The position numbers and the translations under genes are program-made. DNA of 64,000 bases from UBA10324 sp038326325 (GTDB lineage Bacteria > Bacteroidota > Bacteroidia > Chitinophagales > UBA10324). Numbering within the stretch: the stretch's first letter is position 1; each line of letters opens with the position of its first letter. Shown here one piece after another: positions 7,901 to 18,408 of the stretch. Where the stretch lies: the NCBI GenBank assembly GCA_038326325.1, contig JBBQJW010000010.1:1-64000 (forward strand), in the 5' to 3' direction. The notes beneath the pieces were generated by a model. It ran no database searches and was not told where the DNA came from. It saw only the letters and a list, made by a program, of their open reading frames with translations.

Positions 7901-10429
7901 TTACCTTAACAAACTCACATCGCCTTTCAGCAATAATTGTGTTCCGTTATTCAAGGTCAGTTTTGCATAATACACAAATACTCCGGTGTTAAGTTTTAAT
8001 TCCTGATAGCTTCCATCCCACCCATTTTCTTTTTTAGCTGAATAGAAAATCTTTTCTCCCCAACGGTCATATACTGTCAACTCTGCTCTTCTGATTCCGC
8101 TTCCGTATATCCTGAATATATCATTTGTGCCATCTTCATTAGGAGTAAATGCATTGGGTATAAAGTACAGTATGTCCGGCATAATAACCCAGGGTCCCAG
8201 TTTCACCGAATCAATACAACCTTGAAGGTTCATTGCATAAAGTGTTACACTATAACTTCCTGTATCGGTGAACTGATGATAGCCGTTTACAAATGTTTCT
8301 GTAGCTCCATCTCCAAAATTCCAGATATAGGAATTTGAATTCTGTGACAGATTCGTAAAATAAACTGTTGCATTTTTTATTTCAATTGAATCGATCCAGG
8401 TAGGTGTGCCGCTAAACATGGCTACCGGTGGTCCGTCAACTACTACTGCTGATGTTACAGTGGTGGTACTTGAGCATCCGAAAGGCGAAGTAACTGTTAG
8501 TGTTACATCATAAGTGCCGGGATAATATGTGTGTGTCGGGTTTTGTGCCGTGTCGGTGGTTCCATCGCCGAAACTCCAGAGCACACTTCCAATATTGGTG
8601 GAAAGATTACTGAAGTTAACTATTACCGAATCGCAGAAGGGTGTAACATTCGGTGTAAAATCTACTGCGGGTATGGGATAAACATTTACAATTTGGGTAT
8701 CAGGTGCTATTACACAATTGCCTATTATTCCTCCGAGTATTACATCGAATGTACCTGTGGTATTATACTGTGCCGTCCATGGTCCGGCTCCTGATCCGCC
8801 TGTAATTAATCCTGGTGTTACACTGAGCATGTAAACTGCTCCGGCAATATTTCCTGATGTGAGTGTGATGTTCGTGATATCTCCTGAACATAAATCACTC
8901 GGTGTAACAGTAAATGTAAGCGCCGCTGCGGGAACAACCACGACTGCAACTGTTGCAATTGGTGATGTACATCCATTAAGGGTTGCACTTACATTATAGT
9001 TTCCCGATTGACTCGGAATTGAATTTGTAATTGTCGGGTTCTGATTATTGCTACTCCATCCACCTGGGCCTGTCCAGCTATAAGTTGCGCCTGCTGAACT
9101 GCTTGCGGTTAACAATATATCTCCTCCTTCACACACAGCGCCGTTGCTTCCTGCTATTGGTGTTGATGGTGCCTGATTTACAATTACATTGATTGTGGAA
9201 AGTAAACTTGTACAACCATTCAGTGTAACAGTGGCTGAATAATTTCCTGAATTTAAAATGGTTGCTGCTGTAACAGTTGGGTTTTGAATAGTACTGCTGA
9301 ACAAATTTGGTCCACTCCAACTAATAGATGCGCCCGAAGTAAAATTTGAAGTGAGATTTAAGTCACTACCTTCACAAATCGGACTGTTGCTTGCAAGCAC
9401 AGGAGAAATAGGAGTTGGATTTATTACAACAGTAATAGTTGATTGCAGACTTGAACATCCATTAATTGAAATGATTAAAGAATAATTTCCGGAATTTACA
9501 ATAGTAACATTAGTAATAGATGGATTTTGCAAGTTGCTTGTCCATCCATTTGGTCCTGTCCAGTTATAAGTTGCACCTGCAACGGCTGTTGTCGTTAAAT
9601 CCAAAACTGCTCCTTCGCACAAAGGAGAGTTAGAATTTATTATTGGAGCAGATGGATTAAATATGCTTACCTGAATCGAATCTATGTTTGTACAAGCTGC
9701 GGAAGTAACAGTAACAGAATAAATTCCTGATTGTGTAACAGTTAATATTGAATCAGTTGAATTATCCTGCCACAAATAAGTTGCATTTGCATTTGCTGCA
9801 TTAAGTGTAACAGTATTACCAACGCAGATGGTCGTGTCATTTCCAAGATTCAAATTGATGTTGCAGTTTCCAAATGAAAAATTATCAATTTGTGTCCAAT
9901 CTGAAAGTCCTCCCGCGCTAAGTTGAACAGTAATATATTGTCCGTTAATAGGAGCAATAAAAGTACAGGTCCGTTGTACCCATGTTCCATTAAGCGGAGC
10001 TGGTGCTACATAAACCGAAGTTCCAAAAGAATTATTTAAAGTAGAAACACCAATTTCAACAGGCGGACCACTGGTAGAAAACCCACTCCCCCAACAACCC
10101 TTATCCCAAAAAGTAAAAGTATAACTGTTACCGGCAACTAATGCCGATGAAAGTTGCATTGCAATCGCATCGGTTCCAGTGCCAGTTAGTGATGTGTACC
10201 AACTTCCATTCTGCGCCAAACCGCAATAAGTAGGCGAAGTAATTATATCCATATCTCCATACGAACCAAAGGCAGTTGTATTAGACATGTATCCATCAAA
10301 TGCTGCATTGGATAAATTTATTTGATCAAATCCTGCTGTATTAATTTCAAAATCACCGTTCAAAAAAGTTTGTGCAGAAATTATTTGAGAACAAAAAATT
10401 AAAATAACAAAACTAAGATGTTTAAACAT
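7901..10429 (-). CDS. secreted PKD/Ig-repeat adhesin-like protein with type B T9SS domain
   Basis: An 842-residue protein with a signal peptide (LSFVILIFCSQIISA). The first 190 residues look like a jellyroll-type extracellular domain. Then come repeated Ig-like modules beginning with CEGxxLxL and GATYxWTGPxGWSS, and two PKD domains (VLWSFGDGTTDTAQNPTHTY and YIWNFGDGATETFVNGYHQF). The end (IPNAFTPNEDGTNDIFRIYG ... YDRWGEKIF ... GWDGSY) is the gliding-motility-associated CHU_C/T9SS type B domain. A surface or secreted structural or adhesive role is inferred. It is the only type B cargo in the window. Confidence 0.88.
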   Translation of the reverse strand: MFKHLSFVILIFCSQIISAQTFLNGDFEINTAGFDQINLSNAAFDGYMSNTTAFGSYGDMDIITSPTYCGLAQNGSWYTSLTGTGTDAIAMQLSSALVAGNSYTFTFWDKGCWGSGFSTSGPPVEIGVSTLNNSFGTSVYVAPAPLNGTWVQRTCTFIAPINGQYITVQLSAGGLSDWTQIDNFSFGNCNINLNLGNDTTICVGNTVTLNAANANATYLWQDNSTDSILTVTQSGIYSVTVTSAACTNIDSIQVSIFNPSAPIINSNSPLCEGAVLDLTTTAVAGATYNWTGPNGWTSNLQNPSITNVTIVNSGNYSLIISINGCSSLQSTITVVINPTPISPVLASNSPICEGSDLNLTSNFTSGASISWSGPNLFSSTIQNPTVTAATILNSGNYSATVTLNGCTSLLSTINVIVNQAPSTPIAGSNGAVCEGGDILLTASSSAGATYSWTGPGGWSSNNQNPTITNSIPSQSGNYNVSATLNGCTSPIATVAVVVVPAAALTFTVTPSDLCSGDITNITLTSGNIAGAVYMLSVTPGLITGGSGAGPWTAQYNTTGTFDVILGGIIGNCVIAPDTQIVNVYPIPAVDFTPNVTPFCDSVIVNFSNLSTNIGSVLWSFGDGTTDTAQNPTHTYYPGTYDVTLTVTSPFGCSSTTTVTSAVVVDGPPVAMFSGTPTWIDSIEIKNATVYFTNLSQNSNSYIWNFGDGATETFVNGYHQFTDTGSYSVTLYAMNLQGCIDSVKLGPWVIMPDILYFIPNAFTPNEDGTNDIFRIYGSGIRRAELTVYDRWGEKIFYSAKKENGWDGSYQELKLNTGVFVYYAKLTLNNGTQLLLKGDVSLLR

Positions 10430-10540
10430 GAACGGTTATACCTTTAATTTTATTCTGATTTTATTATGGTTTCAAAGTTAATTAAAGCAAACTTAAGTTA
10501 ATGTTATTCTTATCAAGGGTATTACCTATCCAATTTAAAG

Positions 10541-11053
10541 TCAGAAAGTTTTGTTTAATTGATTTTTAAATCTTGATGCAATCCATGAATCTTTCACCTG
10601 AATTTTCCAATTATTTTTCATCTCATTAAGCGATGTAACAGTATTATTGAAATAAAATGTGGTTGGTTGAATTTCACCCGATGAAATTTTTTCATTCAAC
10701 TGAGAAAGTTGCAGATCAAATAGTTTTTCGTTTTCCTCAAATAATAAACCTGAGCGATCTAAAAGTGAAAGTTGAAAACGACTTTCTATTTCGCGAATAA
10801 ATTTTACTGATGAATCTATACTGCAACCACTCGCCAGGTTGAGGGATTCATCAACTATTAAAATAAGGAAACGATTCAGCAATACTTTTCCTGTTGCTTT
10901 TAATTCCTGCTTGTGTGCAGTCCATTCTTTTGAAAAATTTTTCAATGCGGTTTCAATTTCTGTTGATTCGATATCAGACAAAGTTCTATTGCTTTGATAT
11001 ATCCAAACTTTTGAGTTTGGGTGAAAACCTACGGTGAAATTCCAGTTGAGCAT
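10541..11053 (-). CDS. conserved hypothetical protein, Bacteroidota 'ABC transporter ATPase'-named family
   Basis: A 170-residue cytosolic protein. KVWIYQSNRTLSDIE, FSKEWTAHKQELKA, NRFLILIVDE, ASGCSIDSSVKFIREIE and the Trp/Phe-rich end match a small family widespread in Bacteroidota that is often labelled 'ABC transporter ATPase'. That label is misleading: no Walker A, Walker B or ABC signature is present. The conserved SGCSID motif suggests a functional Cys or Ser. Function is unknown. Confidence 0.8.
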   Translation of the reverse strand: MLNWNFTVGFHPNSKVWIYQSNRTLSDIESTEIETALKNFSKEWTAHKQELKATGKVLLNRFLILIVDESLNLASGCSIDSSVKFIREIESRFQLSLLDRSGLLFEENEKLFDLQLSQLNEKISSGEIQPTTFYFNNTVTSLNEMKNNWKIQVKDSWIASRFKNQLNKTF

Positions 11054-11095
11054 TTTTGATTTATTAAGAATTACAAAAATAGAGTAAATAAAAAT

Positions 11096-12745
11096 TTATT
11101 TCTGCACTACTAATTTTTCCTGATAACTCTTTCCAGATTCATCTTTAACTATACAGAAATAAATTCCGGAAGGAATATTCTGAAGTGTAACGGTTTTTGA
11201 TGACTCATTTGGTTCTAAAATTATTTCTTTTTCCAATCTGCCAAGCAGGTTGTAAATTGAAACAAATCCTTTTGACTTCAGATTGTAAGTCAGAATGAAA
11301 GAAGCGGAAGCTGGGTTCGGAGAAATATTCAAAACACTTAAACTTTGAACTTCATTATTTGAATCAAAATAAACCGGATTCTTTAGATAGCAATTACAAT
11401 TAGAGATATTTGCTGTATCTGCTAATGCCGTTCTTATACTATCTAGTTTATACCGATACCCGGAAATGATTGTTTGGTAAGCAGCGTTATGAATTAAATT
11501 ATTTAACTGAAATGGATCTGATTGCATGTCAAACAATTCCTCTGTAGTTTCGGAACAATAGTATTTATTGAATTGAAAAAAACGATCACGAAAAGTTCTT
11601 AATGCGGGTATGCTATCGTTAGGGTAACCGGACATTTGCTCATACAAAAATTCCTTCCGTTTAAAATTTCCTTCAATCACTTTATGAATTGAAACGCCGT
11701 CAATTCCAAAAGTGTCATCAATTCCTGCTGCATCCAATATTGTTGGCGCAATATCAATATTCAAAGAATAAGAACTGTCAATCACTGTCCCTTGCGCAAA
11801 CCATAACGGATACCTTATTAAAAGCGGAATTCTCATGCATTCTTCATACGGAAAAGATTTACCGGATAATTTATGTTCGCCAATAAGGTAACTATTATCA
11901 GTAGTGAAAATTACCATAGTATTATCTAATAATCCAAGATTTTGAAGGGAATCAAGAATTCTATTTATACTTTGATCAACTCCTGCCATTACTTCCATAT
12001 ATTTTCTTTTAACATTTTCAAAACTGCTTATTGAATTCATTGCTCCATTCTTATACAGAAACGATGGATAATTGCTTTGATACTTAATAAAATTTGCAGG
12101 AATATTGAAATCAGTTGAATCAAAAATATCTGTAAATTCCGCTTGAGGAATGTGAGGATAATGTGGTGCATTATGACAAAGCATTAAAAAAAATGGAGTA
12201 TCAACTCGAGAAATAAGTGATAATGTGCTGTCAGTTAAAAAATCAATCATATGCTCGGTTGCAGGAACGCAAGTATTAAAATACCAACATGTATCATTAT
12301 AATAAGTTGATTGGTTTGGCGACCAAAGCCAGTAGTTGAATTCCGGTCGGGGATTTCTATGACCAAGCATCCACTTTCCTATTAACCCAACATAATAACC
12401 ATTGTCATGCAAAATTTCTGGAAGACGAATAACGCTATCGTTTGGATAAGAATAATTATTCTCAGGACCTGTTCTATGACCATATTTTCCCGAATTAATT
12501 GCAGTTCTTGCAGGGATGCAAAGAGAGTTTGTTGAATATGCTGTAACAGTTGCCCCCTCATTCCCAATACGATCAATACCTGGTGTTTGAAGAATATTAT
12601 CAGGATTTAATAAACTAATTGAATTCCATTGCATATCATCAGTTATTATAAGTAAGATATTAGGTCTTGGGTTTTGTTGTGCCAATAATTTTCCGCTTTC
12701 ACATATTGTAAATAGCAAGATAAAAAGTTGAAATTTTTTTTTCAT
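11096..12745 (-). CDS. secreted sulfatase with T9SS sorting domain
   Basis: A 549-residue protein with a signal peptide ending near LLAQQ. The sulfatase fold starts at PNILLIITDDMQWNS, where Asp36 and Asp37 are metal ligands. The CxPxR signature is CIPAR with Cys76, the residue converted to formylglycine by anaerobic or aerobic maturases. The C-terminus (LNISPNPASASFILTYNL...GIYFCIVKDESGK) is a type A T9SS domain. Likely substrates are sulfated polysaccharides or esters outside the cell. No FGE/anSME maturase gene is present in the window. Confidence 0.92.
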   Translation of the reverse strand: MKKKFQLFILLFTICESGKLLAQQNPRPNILLIITDDMQWNSISLLNPDNILQTPGIDRIGNEGATVTAYSTNSLCIPARTAINSGKYGHRTGPENNYSYPNDSVIRLPEILHDNGYYVGLIGKWMLGHRNPRPEFNYWLWSPNQSTYYNDTCWYFNTCVPATEHMIDFLTDSTLSLISRVDTPFFLMLCHNAPHYPHIPQAEFTDIFDSTDFNIPANFIKYQSNYPSFLYKNGAMNSISSFENVKRKYMEVMAGVDQSINRILDSLQNLGLLDNTMVIFTTDNSYLIGEHKLSGKSFPYEECMRIPLLIRYPLWFAQGTVIDSSYSLNIDIAPTILDAAGIDDTFGIDGVSIHKVIEGNFKRKEFLYEQMSGYPNDSIPALRTFRDRFFQFNKYYCSETTEELFDMQSDPFQLNNLIHNAAYQTIISGYRYKLDSIRTALADTANISNCNCYLKNPVYFDSNNEVQSLSVLNISPNPASASFILTYNLKSKGFVSIYNLLGRLEKEIILEPNESSKTVTLQNIPSGIYFCIVKDESGKSYQEKLVVQK

Positions 12746-12784
12746 CGGAACTTAATTATTTTTTAAATTATTCAAAGAGTTTTT

Positions 12785-14872
12785 TCAATTTAACCCTTTA
12801 GCCTCCGCAATCAACTCAGCTAAATCTTTTACCTTAATATTCTCTTCCTGATTTTTTTGCTTAATACCATCGTCGAGCATTGTCATACAGAAGGGACAAC
12901 CAACAGCAACAATACCGGCTCCTGTTTCCATAATTTGTTCGGTTCGCTCAACACTTACTCGCTTGTTTCCATTGCTTTCTTCTTTAAAAACCTGCGCACC
13001 GCCACCGCCGCAACACAAACCATTTGTCTTGCATTTTTTCATTTCACGCAAATCGGCTTTGAAGGATTCAATAACTTGTCGCGGCGCTTCATACACTTCA
13101 TTCGCACGCCCGAGATAACAAGAGTCGTGATAGGTGATTGCTTTTCCTTTGAGCGGATTGTCTTCCTTCATCACTAATTTTCCTTCAGCAATTAATGTTT
13201 GTAAAAAAGAAGAGTGGTGTAACACTTCATAATTTCCACCAAGTGCTGGATATTCATTTTTCAAAGTATTGAAACAATGCGGACATGCTGTAACAATTTT
13301 TTTCACGCCGTAATTATTCAGCGTAGTTATATTCTGCATCGCCTGCATCTGCGCAAGAAACTCGTTGCCTGCTCGCTTTGCCGGATCGCCTGTGCAGGTT
13401 TCTTCCAAACCAAGAACCGCAAATTTTATTTTAGTGTCGTTCAGGATTTTTGCGAATGAGCGAATGACACTTTTGTATCGGTCATCGAAACTTCCGGCGC
13501 AACCAATCCAGAATAAAATTTCTGCCTCCTCTCCTTTTGCTACAACATCAGCGAGCATTGGAATATCTAAACCTTCCGCCCACAACATTCTATCGCTTGG
13601 CGAAAATTTCCATGGCGCTCCATTGTTTTCAATGTTGCTCATCATTCCGGTTAGTTCAATTGGTGCTTTTGATTCCTCCATCACTAAATTCCTTCGCAAG
13701 TCAATGATGATACTGAGCGGGTCAATCAGTATAGGGCACTCTTCAACACACGCATTGCAACTCGTACATGCCCACAATTCTTCTTCAGTAATATAATTTC
13801 CGAGTAATGATTTTCCATCAGTAAAATCAATTCCATGCTTGTCAATATTTCTTCCTATTTCCTCCAACCGATCACGGGTGTCCATCATAATTTTTCTTGG
13901 AGAAAGTAATTTACCAGTAATGTTTGCCGGGCAGGCAGAAGTACAACGCCCGCACTCAGTACACGAGTAAGCATCCATCAATTGCTTCCACGATAAATCT
14001 GTTACATCCTTCGCACCAAATTTTCCGGGATTTGGATCGGGCGTAACAGTTGCATTCGGGTCTAGCATCAGTTTCACTTCATTGGTAACAGAAGCAAGTG
14101 AAGTGAGTTCTCCCTTAGGGGAAAGTTTTGCATACCACACATTCGGGAACGCCAGAAGAATGTGAAAATGTTTCGACCAGATAATGTAGTTTAGGAAAAA
14201 GAAAACACCGATAATGTGTCCCCACCAGCAGAAGCGCTCCACCATAATCAACGCTTCAGTAGAATAATTATTCAGCAGCGGAACAATGAATTGCGAGATC
14301 GGAAACATCCCTGCCTTAGAATAATGTTCAACACCGCGCGCCTGCAAAATGGAATCCGCTGCATTCATCTTAAGAAAGAAACTCATCAGAATAATTTCGG
14401 TGCAGAGAATAATGGTGGCATCAGTGTGAGGCCACTTAGTCATTTCCTTATTCCAGAACCGTGGAATGCGTGCGATGTATCTGCGGCATAAAAAAATTAC
14501 GCACCCTAACCAAACAGCAATGGCGAGATATTCAAACGAGGCAATTACGAAATTATAAAAACCCTCGGGAAGAAATTGGGCGAGTATGCGATGGGTTCCG
14601 AAAATTCCATCTGTTACAATTTCCAGCAGCTCAATATTGATGATGACGAATCCGACATAAACAAAAAAGTGTAACAGTGCAGGGAATGGTCGCTTGAACA
14701 TTTTCTTCTGCCCAAAAGCAACTAAAAACATTTGTTTCCATCTATCTCTTTTGCGGTCATTGATTTTTAAATCTCTTCCGAGATTTATGTTTCGAATAAC
14801 CTTGCGAATATTGATAGTGAACATCGCGACTGCAGCGATGAAAAGAATGGAGAAAATTATTTGTGAAATCAT
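12785..14872 (-). CDS. membrane-bound Fe-S oxidoreductase (HdrD/GlpC-like, CCG domains)
   Basis: A 695-residue protein. The N-terminal ~240 residues contain about five hydrophobic helices resembling the NarI/HdrE-type membrane subunit. Next come two 4Fe-4S motifs (CTECGRCTSACP and CTSCNACVEECP) and two cysteine-rich CCG modules (GCAGSFDDR, CPHCFNTLKNEYP, YHDSCYLGR, CCGGGGAQ, GCPFCMTM). This fused arrangement transfers electrons between the quinone pool and a soluble partner. The partner is usually an acyl-CoA or electron-transferring flavoprotein or lactate-type dehydrogenase, none of which is adjacent. It is divergently oriented to the subtilase gene, with 105 nt between the starts. Confidence 0.9.
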   Translation of the reverse strand: MISQIIFSILFIAAVAMFTINIRKVIRNINLGRDLKINDRKRDRWKQMFLVAFGQKKMFKRPFPALLHFFVYVGFVIINIELLEIVTDGIFGTHRILAQFLPEGFYNFVIASFEYLAIAVWLGCVIFLCRRYIARIPRFWNKEMTKWPHTDATIILCTEIILMSFFLKMNAADSILQARGVEHYSKAGMFPISQFIVPLLNNYSTEALIMVERFCWWGHIIGVFFFLNYIIWSKHFHILLAFPNVWYAKLSPKGELTSLASVTNEVKLMLDPNATVTPDPNPGKFGAKDVTDLSWKQLMDAYSCTECGRCTSACPANITGKLLSPRKIMMDTRDRLEEIGRNIDKHGIDFTDGKSLLGNYITEEELWACTSCNACVEECPILIDPLSIIIDLRRNLVMEESKAPIELTGMMSNIENNGAPWKFSPSDRMLWAEGLDIPMLADVVAKGEEAEILFWIGCAGSFDDRYKSVIRSFAKILNDTKIKFAVLGLEETCTGDPAKRAGNEFLAQMQAMQNITTLNNYGVKKIVTACPHCFNTLKNEYPALGGNYEVLHHSSFLQTLIAEGKLVMKEDNPLKGKAITYHDSCYLGRANEVYEAPRQVIESFKADLREMKKCKTNGLCCGGGGAQVFKEESNGNKRVSVERTEQIMETGAGIVAVGCPFCMTMLDDGIKQKNQEENIKVKDLAELIAEAKGLN

Positions 14873-14977
14873 TTTTCAATCGTTTATTAAACACTTCAAT
14901 CAAGTTTGTTTGAAACTAAAACTTTTTGCAGCGTAAAGATGGGTAATTTTAACAGAGAAACTTTTCATTCAAAACCC

Positions 14978-17512
14978 ATGAAACAAATTCTTTTCTACAC
15001 AGGAATAATTCTTATCGCACTTTCTTTCAATTCTAAAGCGCAGGAATCTGCATCTATGAATCTTGAATTGCGGAATTATATTTTATCAAATCCAAATAAC
15101 ACCGAACAACTTCATGTTCTCGTTCAGGGAAATAATGCTTCTGTTTCATCTGCAATTGAAAATGTTGGTGGAACAATAAAATTTTTCACCCGCGATATTG
15201 CTTCAGTAAATATTGAAGCAGATAAAATTTTTCAACTCAGTAATCAACCAGGCATTATTAGAATTGAAGGTCGCCACGGAACAGGTGTTGTGCTTGATGA
15301 TCAAACTGATATCAACACAAATGTTACACCTGTAAAACAAGGTCAATCTCCATTACCTCAGGCTTATAATGGCAGCGGAGTTGTTGTTGGAATTATTGAT
15401 GATGGAATTGATATCACACATCCTGATTTTAAAGATGCAAGCGGTAACACGCGAATAAAATATCTCTGGTCACAGATTGATGCAACTGGCGGATCAACTC
15501 CAAGTTACGGTTATGGTCAGGAATGGGATTCGGCTGCAATTGATGCGGGCCCTTCTTATGCAGAAACTTCTTCTTACTTCGGGCATGGTTCTATTGTTTC
15601 AGGAATTGCAGCGGGAAATCCTCCGGTGTTACACCAATATGAAGGAGTTGCTCCACAATCAGATTTAGTGGTGGTTGCTGTTGACATGGGGTCAAATTTT
15701 CTGAATAATATGGTTGATGCTACTGAATATATTTATCAGAAAGCACAATTGCTTGGAAAGCCCTGCGTGATAAATGCAAGTGTTGGCACTTACGGTGGTT
15801 CGCATGATGGCCTGGATTTACCTGCAATTGCCATCAACAATTTAATAACTGCTCACAATGGACAATCATTTGTTGCTGCTGCAGGAAACGCAGGCGATAA
15901 ACTGTTACACCTTCAATATCCTGTTGAAATTGATTCTGCATTCACCTGGTTTAAATACGAGCCATCAATCTCACAGGTGTATTATGAATTGTGGGCTTAC
16001 AAAAGTCAGTTTGATAATGTGCAATTTGCGCTGGGCGCTGATATGACAAGTCCATATACTTATCTTGGTAGAACAAATTATTACAACATTTTAAATGACT
16101 TTACTTTCACAGCTGGATTTGCACAATTAGATGACACGCTTAAAACATGGAACGGCATTGTAATCGGAACTGTAACAGTTCAGGCAGAAACCCTTGATAC
16201 TACATATCATCTCGCAATCTCAATTCATACTTTAAACACTGCATATTTTTACAGGCTCAGTACAAAAGGTGTTGGCCAATTTGATATTTGGAGTAATCCG
16301 GCATTTACCGGAACAAGTAATATGGTTAAACCTGTTAATCTACCTCCTGTTGCAACCTTTCCCGATGTAGCTCGCTATCGTGGTCCAAATCAAGCGCAAA
16401 CGATTGTGAGCAGTTTTCAGTGCAGCGATAAGGTAATTACAGTTGCAAATTTTGTAAATAGAAATACATGGGTTGATGTAAACAGTACAACACAAACAAC
16501 AACTGATACAGTTGGAGCAAGAGGTTTAACAAGTAGTATTGGTCCTACACGCGATGGAAAAATTAAACCTGATATTTCTGCTCCAGGAAACAACACTTTC
16601 GGCGCGGGTTTACTTTCGTTGATGCCTACATTTATTTCAAGCAACCCTCAAAAAGTAAGTATTGATTCATTGCATATTCTTGATGGCGGAACAAGTATGG
16701 CTTCTCCTGTAGTTGCTGGAATAATTGCACTTTACCTGCAACGCTATCCTACACTTGACTGGCTTGCAATAAAAAATGCTGTCATCGCTTCTGCTGTAAC
16801 AGATTCTTTTACCACTGCTAATGTTCCGAATATGAAATGGGGCTTTGGAAAAATTGATGCCTTTAAAATAATGGATACAGTTATAACAAATGGTTGTCAG
16901 GCAACAAATCACTCTTACGGGAGTTTTATTTGTCAGGGTGATGTGTATGATTTTAATGGAGCTACTTTAACAACTGCCGGAGTTTATCACGACACACTGA
17001 TAAATGCCGCAGGTTGTGATTCAATTATCACTTTTAATCTTTCTGTTCATAGTGTAAATACGACTGTTACACAATCAAACGATTCGCTTACTGCACTCAC
17101 TTCCGGAAATATTCAGTGGTTGGATTGCAATACACAACAATTGATTTCAGGTGCAACTCAGAATATTTTTGTTCCGATTGTAACAGGAAACTATGCAGCA
17201 ATTATTAATGAACAGGGTTGCAGTGACACTACCATCTGCTACCAGGTATTTACCGGAATAAATTCAATCGAAAACAATTTTCAGTTTTCAATTTATCCGA
17301 ATCCGGTTAGCAGTGAATTAACAATTTACAATCCGCTATTTGCTGGAAGCACAATTTCAATTACTGATGTAACAGGACGAGAGATTTTTCAATCAAACAG
17401 GAATACCAGTTCTCAAATCATAAACCTTAAATCTCTTTCTCCGGGAATTTATTCATGTTTGATGAAAGACGGACAAACTATATTGGCAGTCAGAAAGTTT
17501 GTTAAAATATAA
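14978..17512 (+). CDS. secreted subtilisin-like serine protease (S8) with T9SS domain
   Basis: An 844-residue secreted peptidase. ATG 14978 gives a clean signal peptide (KQILFYTGIILIALSFNSKAQ); an upstream in-frame start at 14906 would precede it with polar residues. The triad is Asp141 (VGIIDDGIDITHPDF), His203 (YFGHGSIVSGIAAG) and Ser573 (GGTSMASPVVAG). The long spacing between His and Ser indicates a large insert of the kind seen in Bacteroidota S8 proteases. The C-terminus (FSIYPNPVSSELTIYNPLF ... GIYSCLMKDGQ) is a type A T9SS domain. The next gene starts directly after the stop codon. Confidence 0.92.
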   Translation: MKQILFYTGIILIALSFNSKAQESASMNLELRNYILSNPNNTEQLHVLVQGNNASVSSAIENVGGTIKFFTRDIASVNIEADKIFQLSNQPGIIRIEGRHGTGVVLDDQTDINTNVTPVKQGQSPLPQAYNGSGVVVGIIDDGIDITHPDFKDASGNTRIKYLWSQIDATGGSTPSYGYGQEWDSAAIDAGPSYAETSSYFGHGSIVSGIAAGNPPVLHQYEGVAPQSDLVVVAVDMGSNFLNNMVDATEYIYQKAQLLGKPCVINASVGTYGGSHDGLDLPAIAINNLITAHNGQSFVAAAGNAGDKLLHLQYPVEIDSAFTWFKYEPSISQVYYELWAYKSQFDNVQFALGADMTSPYTYLGRTNYYNILNDFTFTAGFAQLDDTLKTWNGIVIGTVTVQAETLDTTYHLAISIHTLNTAYFYRLSTKGVGQFDIWSNPAFTGTSNMVKPVNLPPVATFPDVARYRGPNQAQTIVSSFQCSDKVITVANFVNRNTWVDVNSTTQTTTDTVGARGLTSSIGPTRDGKIKPDISAPGNNTFGAGLLSLMPTFISSNPQKVSIDSLHILDGGTSMASPVVAGIIALYLQRYPTLDWLAIKNAVIASAVTDSFTTANVPNMKWGFGKIDAFKIMDTVITNGCQATNHSYGSFICQGDVYDFNGATLTTAGVYHDTLINAAGCDSIITFNLSVHSVNTTVTQSNDSLTALTSGNIQWLDCNTQQLISGATQNIFVPIVTGNYAAIINEQGCSDTTICYQVFTGINSIENNFQFSIYPNPVSSELTIYNPLFAGSTISITDVTGREIFQSNRNTSSQIINLKSLSPGIYSCLMKDGQTILAVRKFVKI

Positions 17513-18016
17513 ATGGAAAAAAATAAAACACTTCTGCTCTCTGCTTCTGACATTAAGAAAAAGATTGAGCGAATCAGTTACGAGATTTTAGAAAATTGCG
17601 ATGAAGAAAACGGACTCATCATTGCCGGAATAAAAGAAAGCGGTTACAAGCTTGCTGAAAAAATTTCTAAGCAACTGAAAAAATTTTCTGCAATTAATAT
17701 CCGCTTGTGTTCAATTTCAGTTAACAAATCAAAACCTGCTGAAAATAAAATTGAGTGCAGTATTGCGGTTGAAGAATTTGCAGGTAAGACTGTAATTATT
17801 GTTGATGATGTGGCACACACCGGTCGCACTTTATTTTATGCGATGAAACCGTTGATGGATGTGGCCCCTAAAAAAATTCAGGTTGCAGTTTTAGTTGACC
17901 GCAAACACAAACAATTTCCTATTGCAGCAGATTATGTCGGCTTGCTGCTCTCAACCAACATGCACGAACATGTAACAGTTGAATTTGCTGATGAAGAAGC
18001 GGTTTATCTAAGTTGA
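17513..18016 (+). CDS. phosphoribosyltransferase, PyrR-like
   Basis: A 167-residue type I phosphoribosyltransferase. The PRPP loop is VIIVDDVAHTGRT, with NGLIIAGIKESG as the pyrophosphate loop region and VAVLVDRKHKQFPIAADYVG resembling PyrR. PyrR-type proteins bind PRPP and uracil or UMP and may act as regulators or as uracil phosphoribosyltransferase. Which of these applies cannot be told here, as no pyr leader or attenuator is nearby. The ATG abuts the subtilase stop (TAAATG), an unusual pairing with a secreted protease. Confidence 0.85.
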   Translation: MEKNKTLLLSASDIKKKIERISYEILENCDEENGLIIAGIKESGYKLAEKISKQLKKFSAINIRLCSISVNKSKPAENKIECSIAVEEFAGKTVIIVDDVAHTGRTLFYAMKPLMDVAPKKIQVAVLVDRKHKQFPIAADYVGLLLSTNMHEHVTVEFADEEAVYLS

Positions 18017-18049
18017 CAATAAAGTCATCTTTAATTTTTCCTTTCAAAA

Positions 18050-18406
18050 ATGAATATCGAAACACTTAGAGAATATTGTCTTTCGAAAAGGTCTGTTGAA
18101 GAAACTGTTCCCTTTGGTCCCGATGTTTTAGTTTTTAAAGTGATGGGGAAAATGTTTTTGCTGCTACCACTAAATCAAGAGAAATTACAATTCAATGTAA
18201 AGTGCAATCCCGAAAAAGCAATTGAATTACGCGAGCAATATGATTGCGTTCAACCCGGTTATCACATGAGCAAGCAACACTGGAATACTATCCATGTTGA
18301 TGGAACTGTTTCAACCAAACTATTAAAAGAATGGGTAGATGATTCCTATAACATGATTGTAGAAAGTCTACCAAAAAAAATCAAGGAAGAATTTCTGAAG
18401 AAATAG
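18050..18406 (+). CDS. MmcQ/YjbR family protein
   Basis: A 118-residue cytosolic protein of the MmcQ/YjbR family. The signatures are VEETVPFGPDVLVFKVMGKM at the start, LQFNVKCNPEKAIELREQY in the middle and PGYHMSKQHWNTIHVDG near the end. The family has a CyaY-like DNA-binding fold, but its physiological role is not established. It is convergent with aroK, with only 2 nt between the two stop codons. Confidence 0.92.
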   Translation: MNIETLREYCLSKRSVEETVPFGPDVLVFKVMGKMFLLLPLNQEKLQFNVKCNPEKAIELREQYDCVQPGYHMSKQHWNTIHVDGTVSTKLLKEWVDDSYNMIVESLPKKIKEEFLKK

Positions 18407-18408
18407 AA

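Noticed and set aside
10541..11053. ABC transporter ATPase
   Set aside because: The product lacks Walker A, Walker B and ABC signature motifs despite that label being common for the family.
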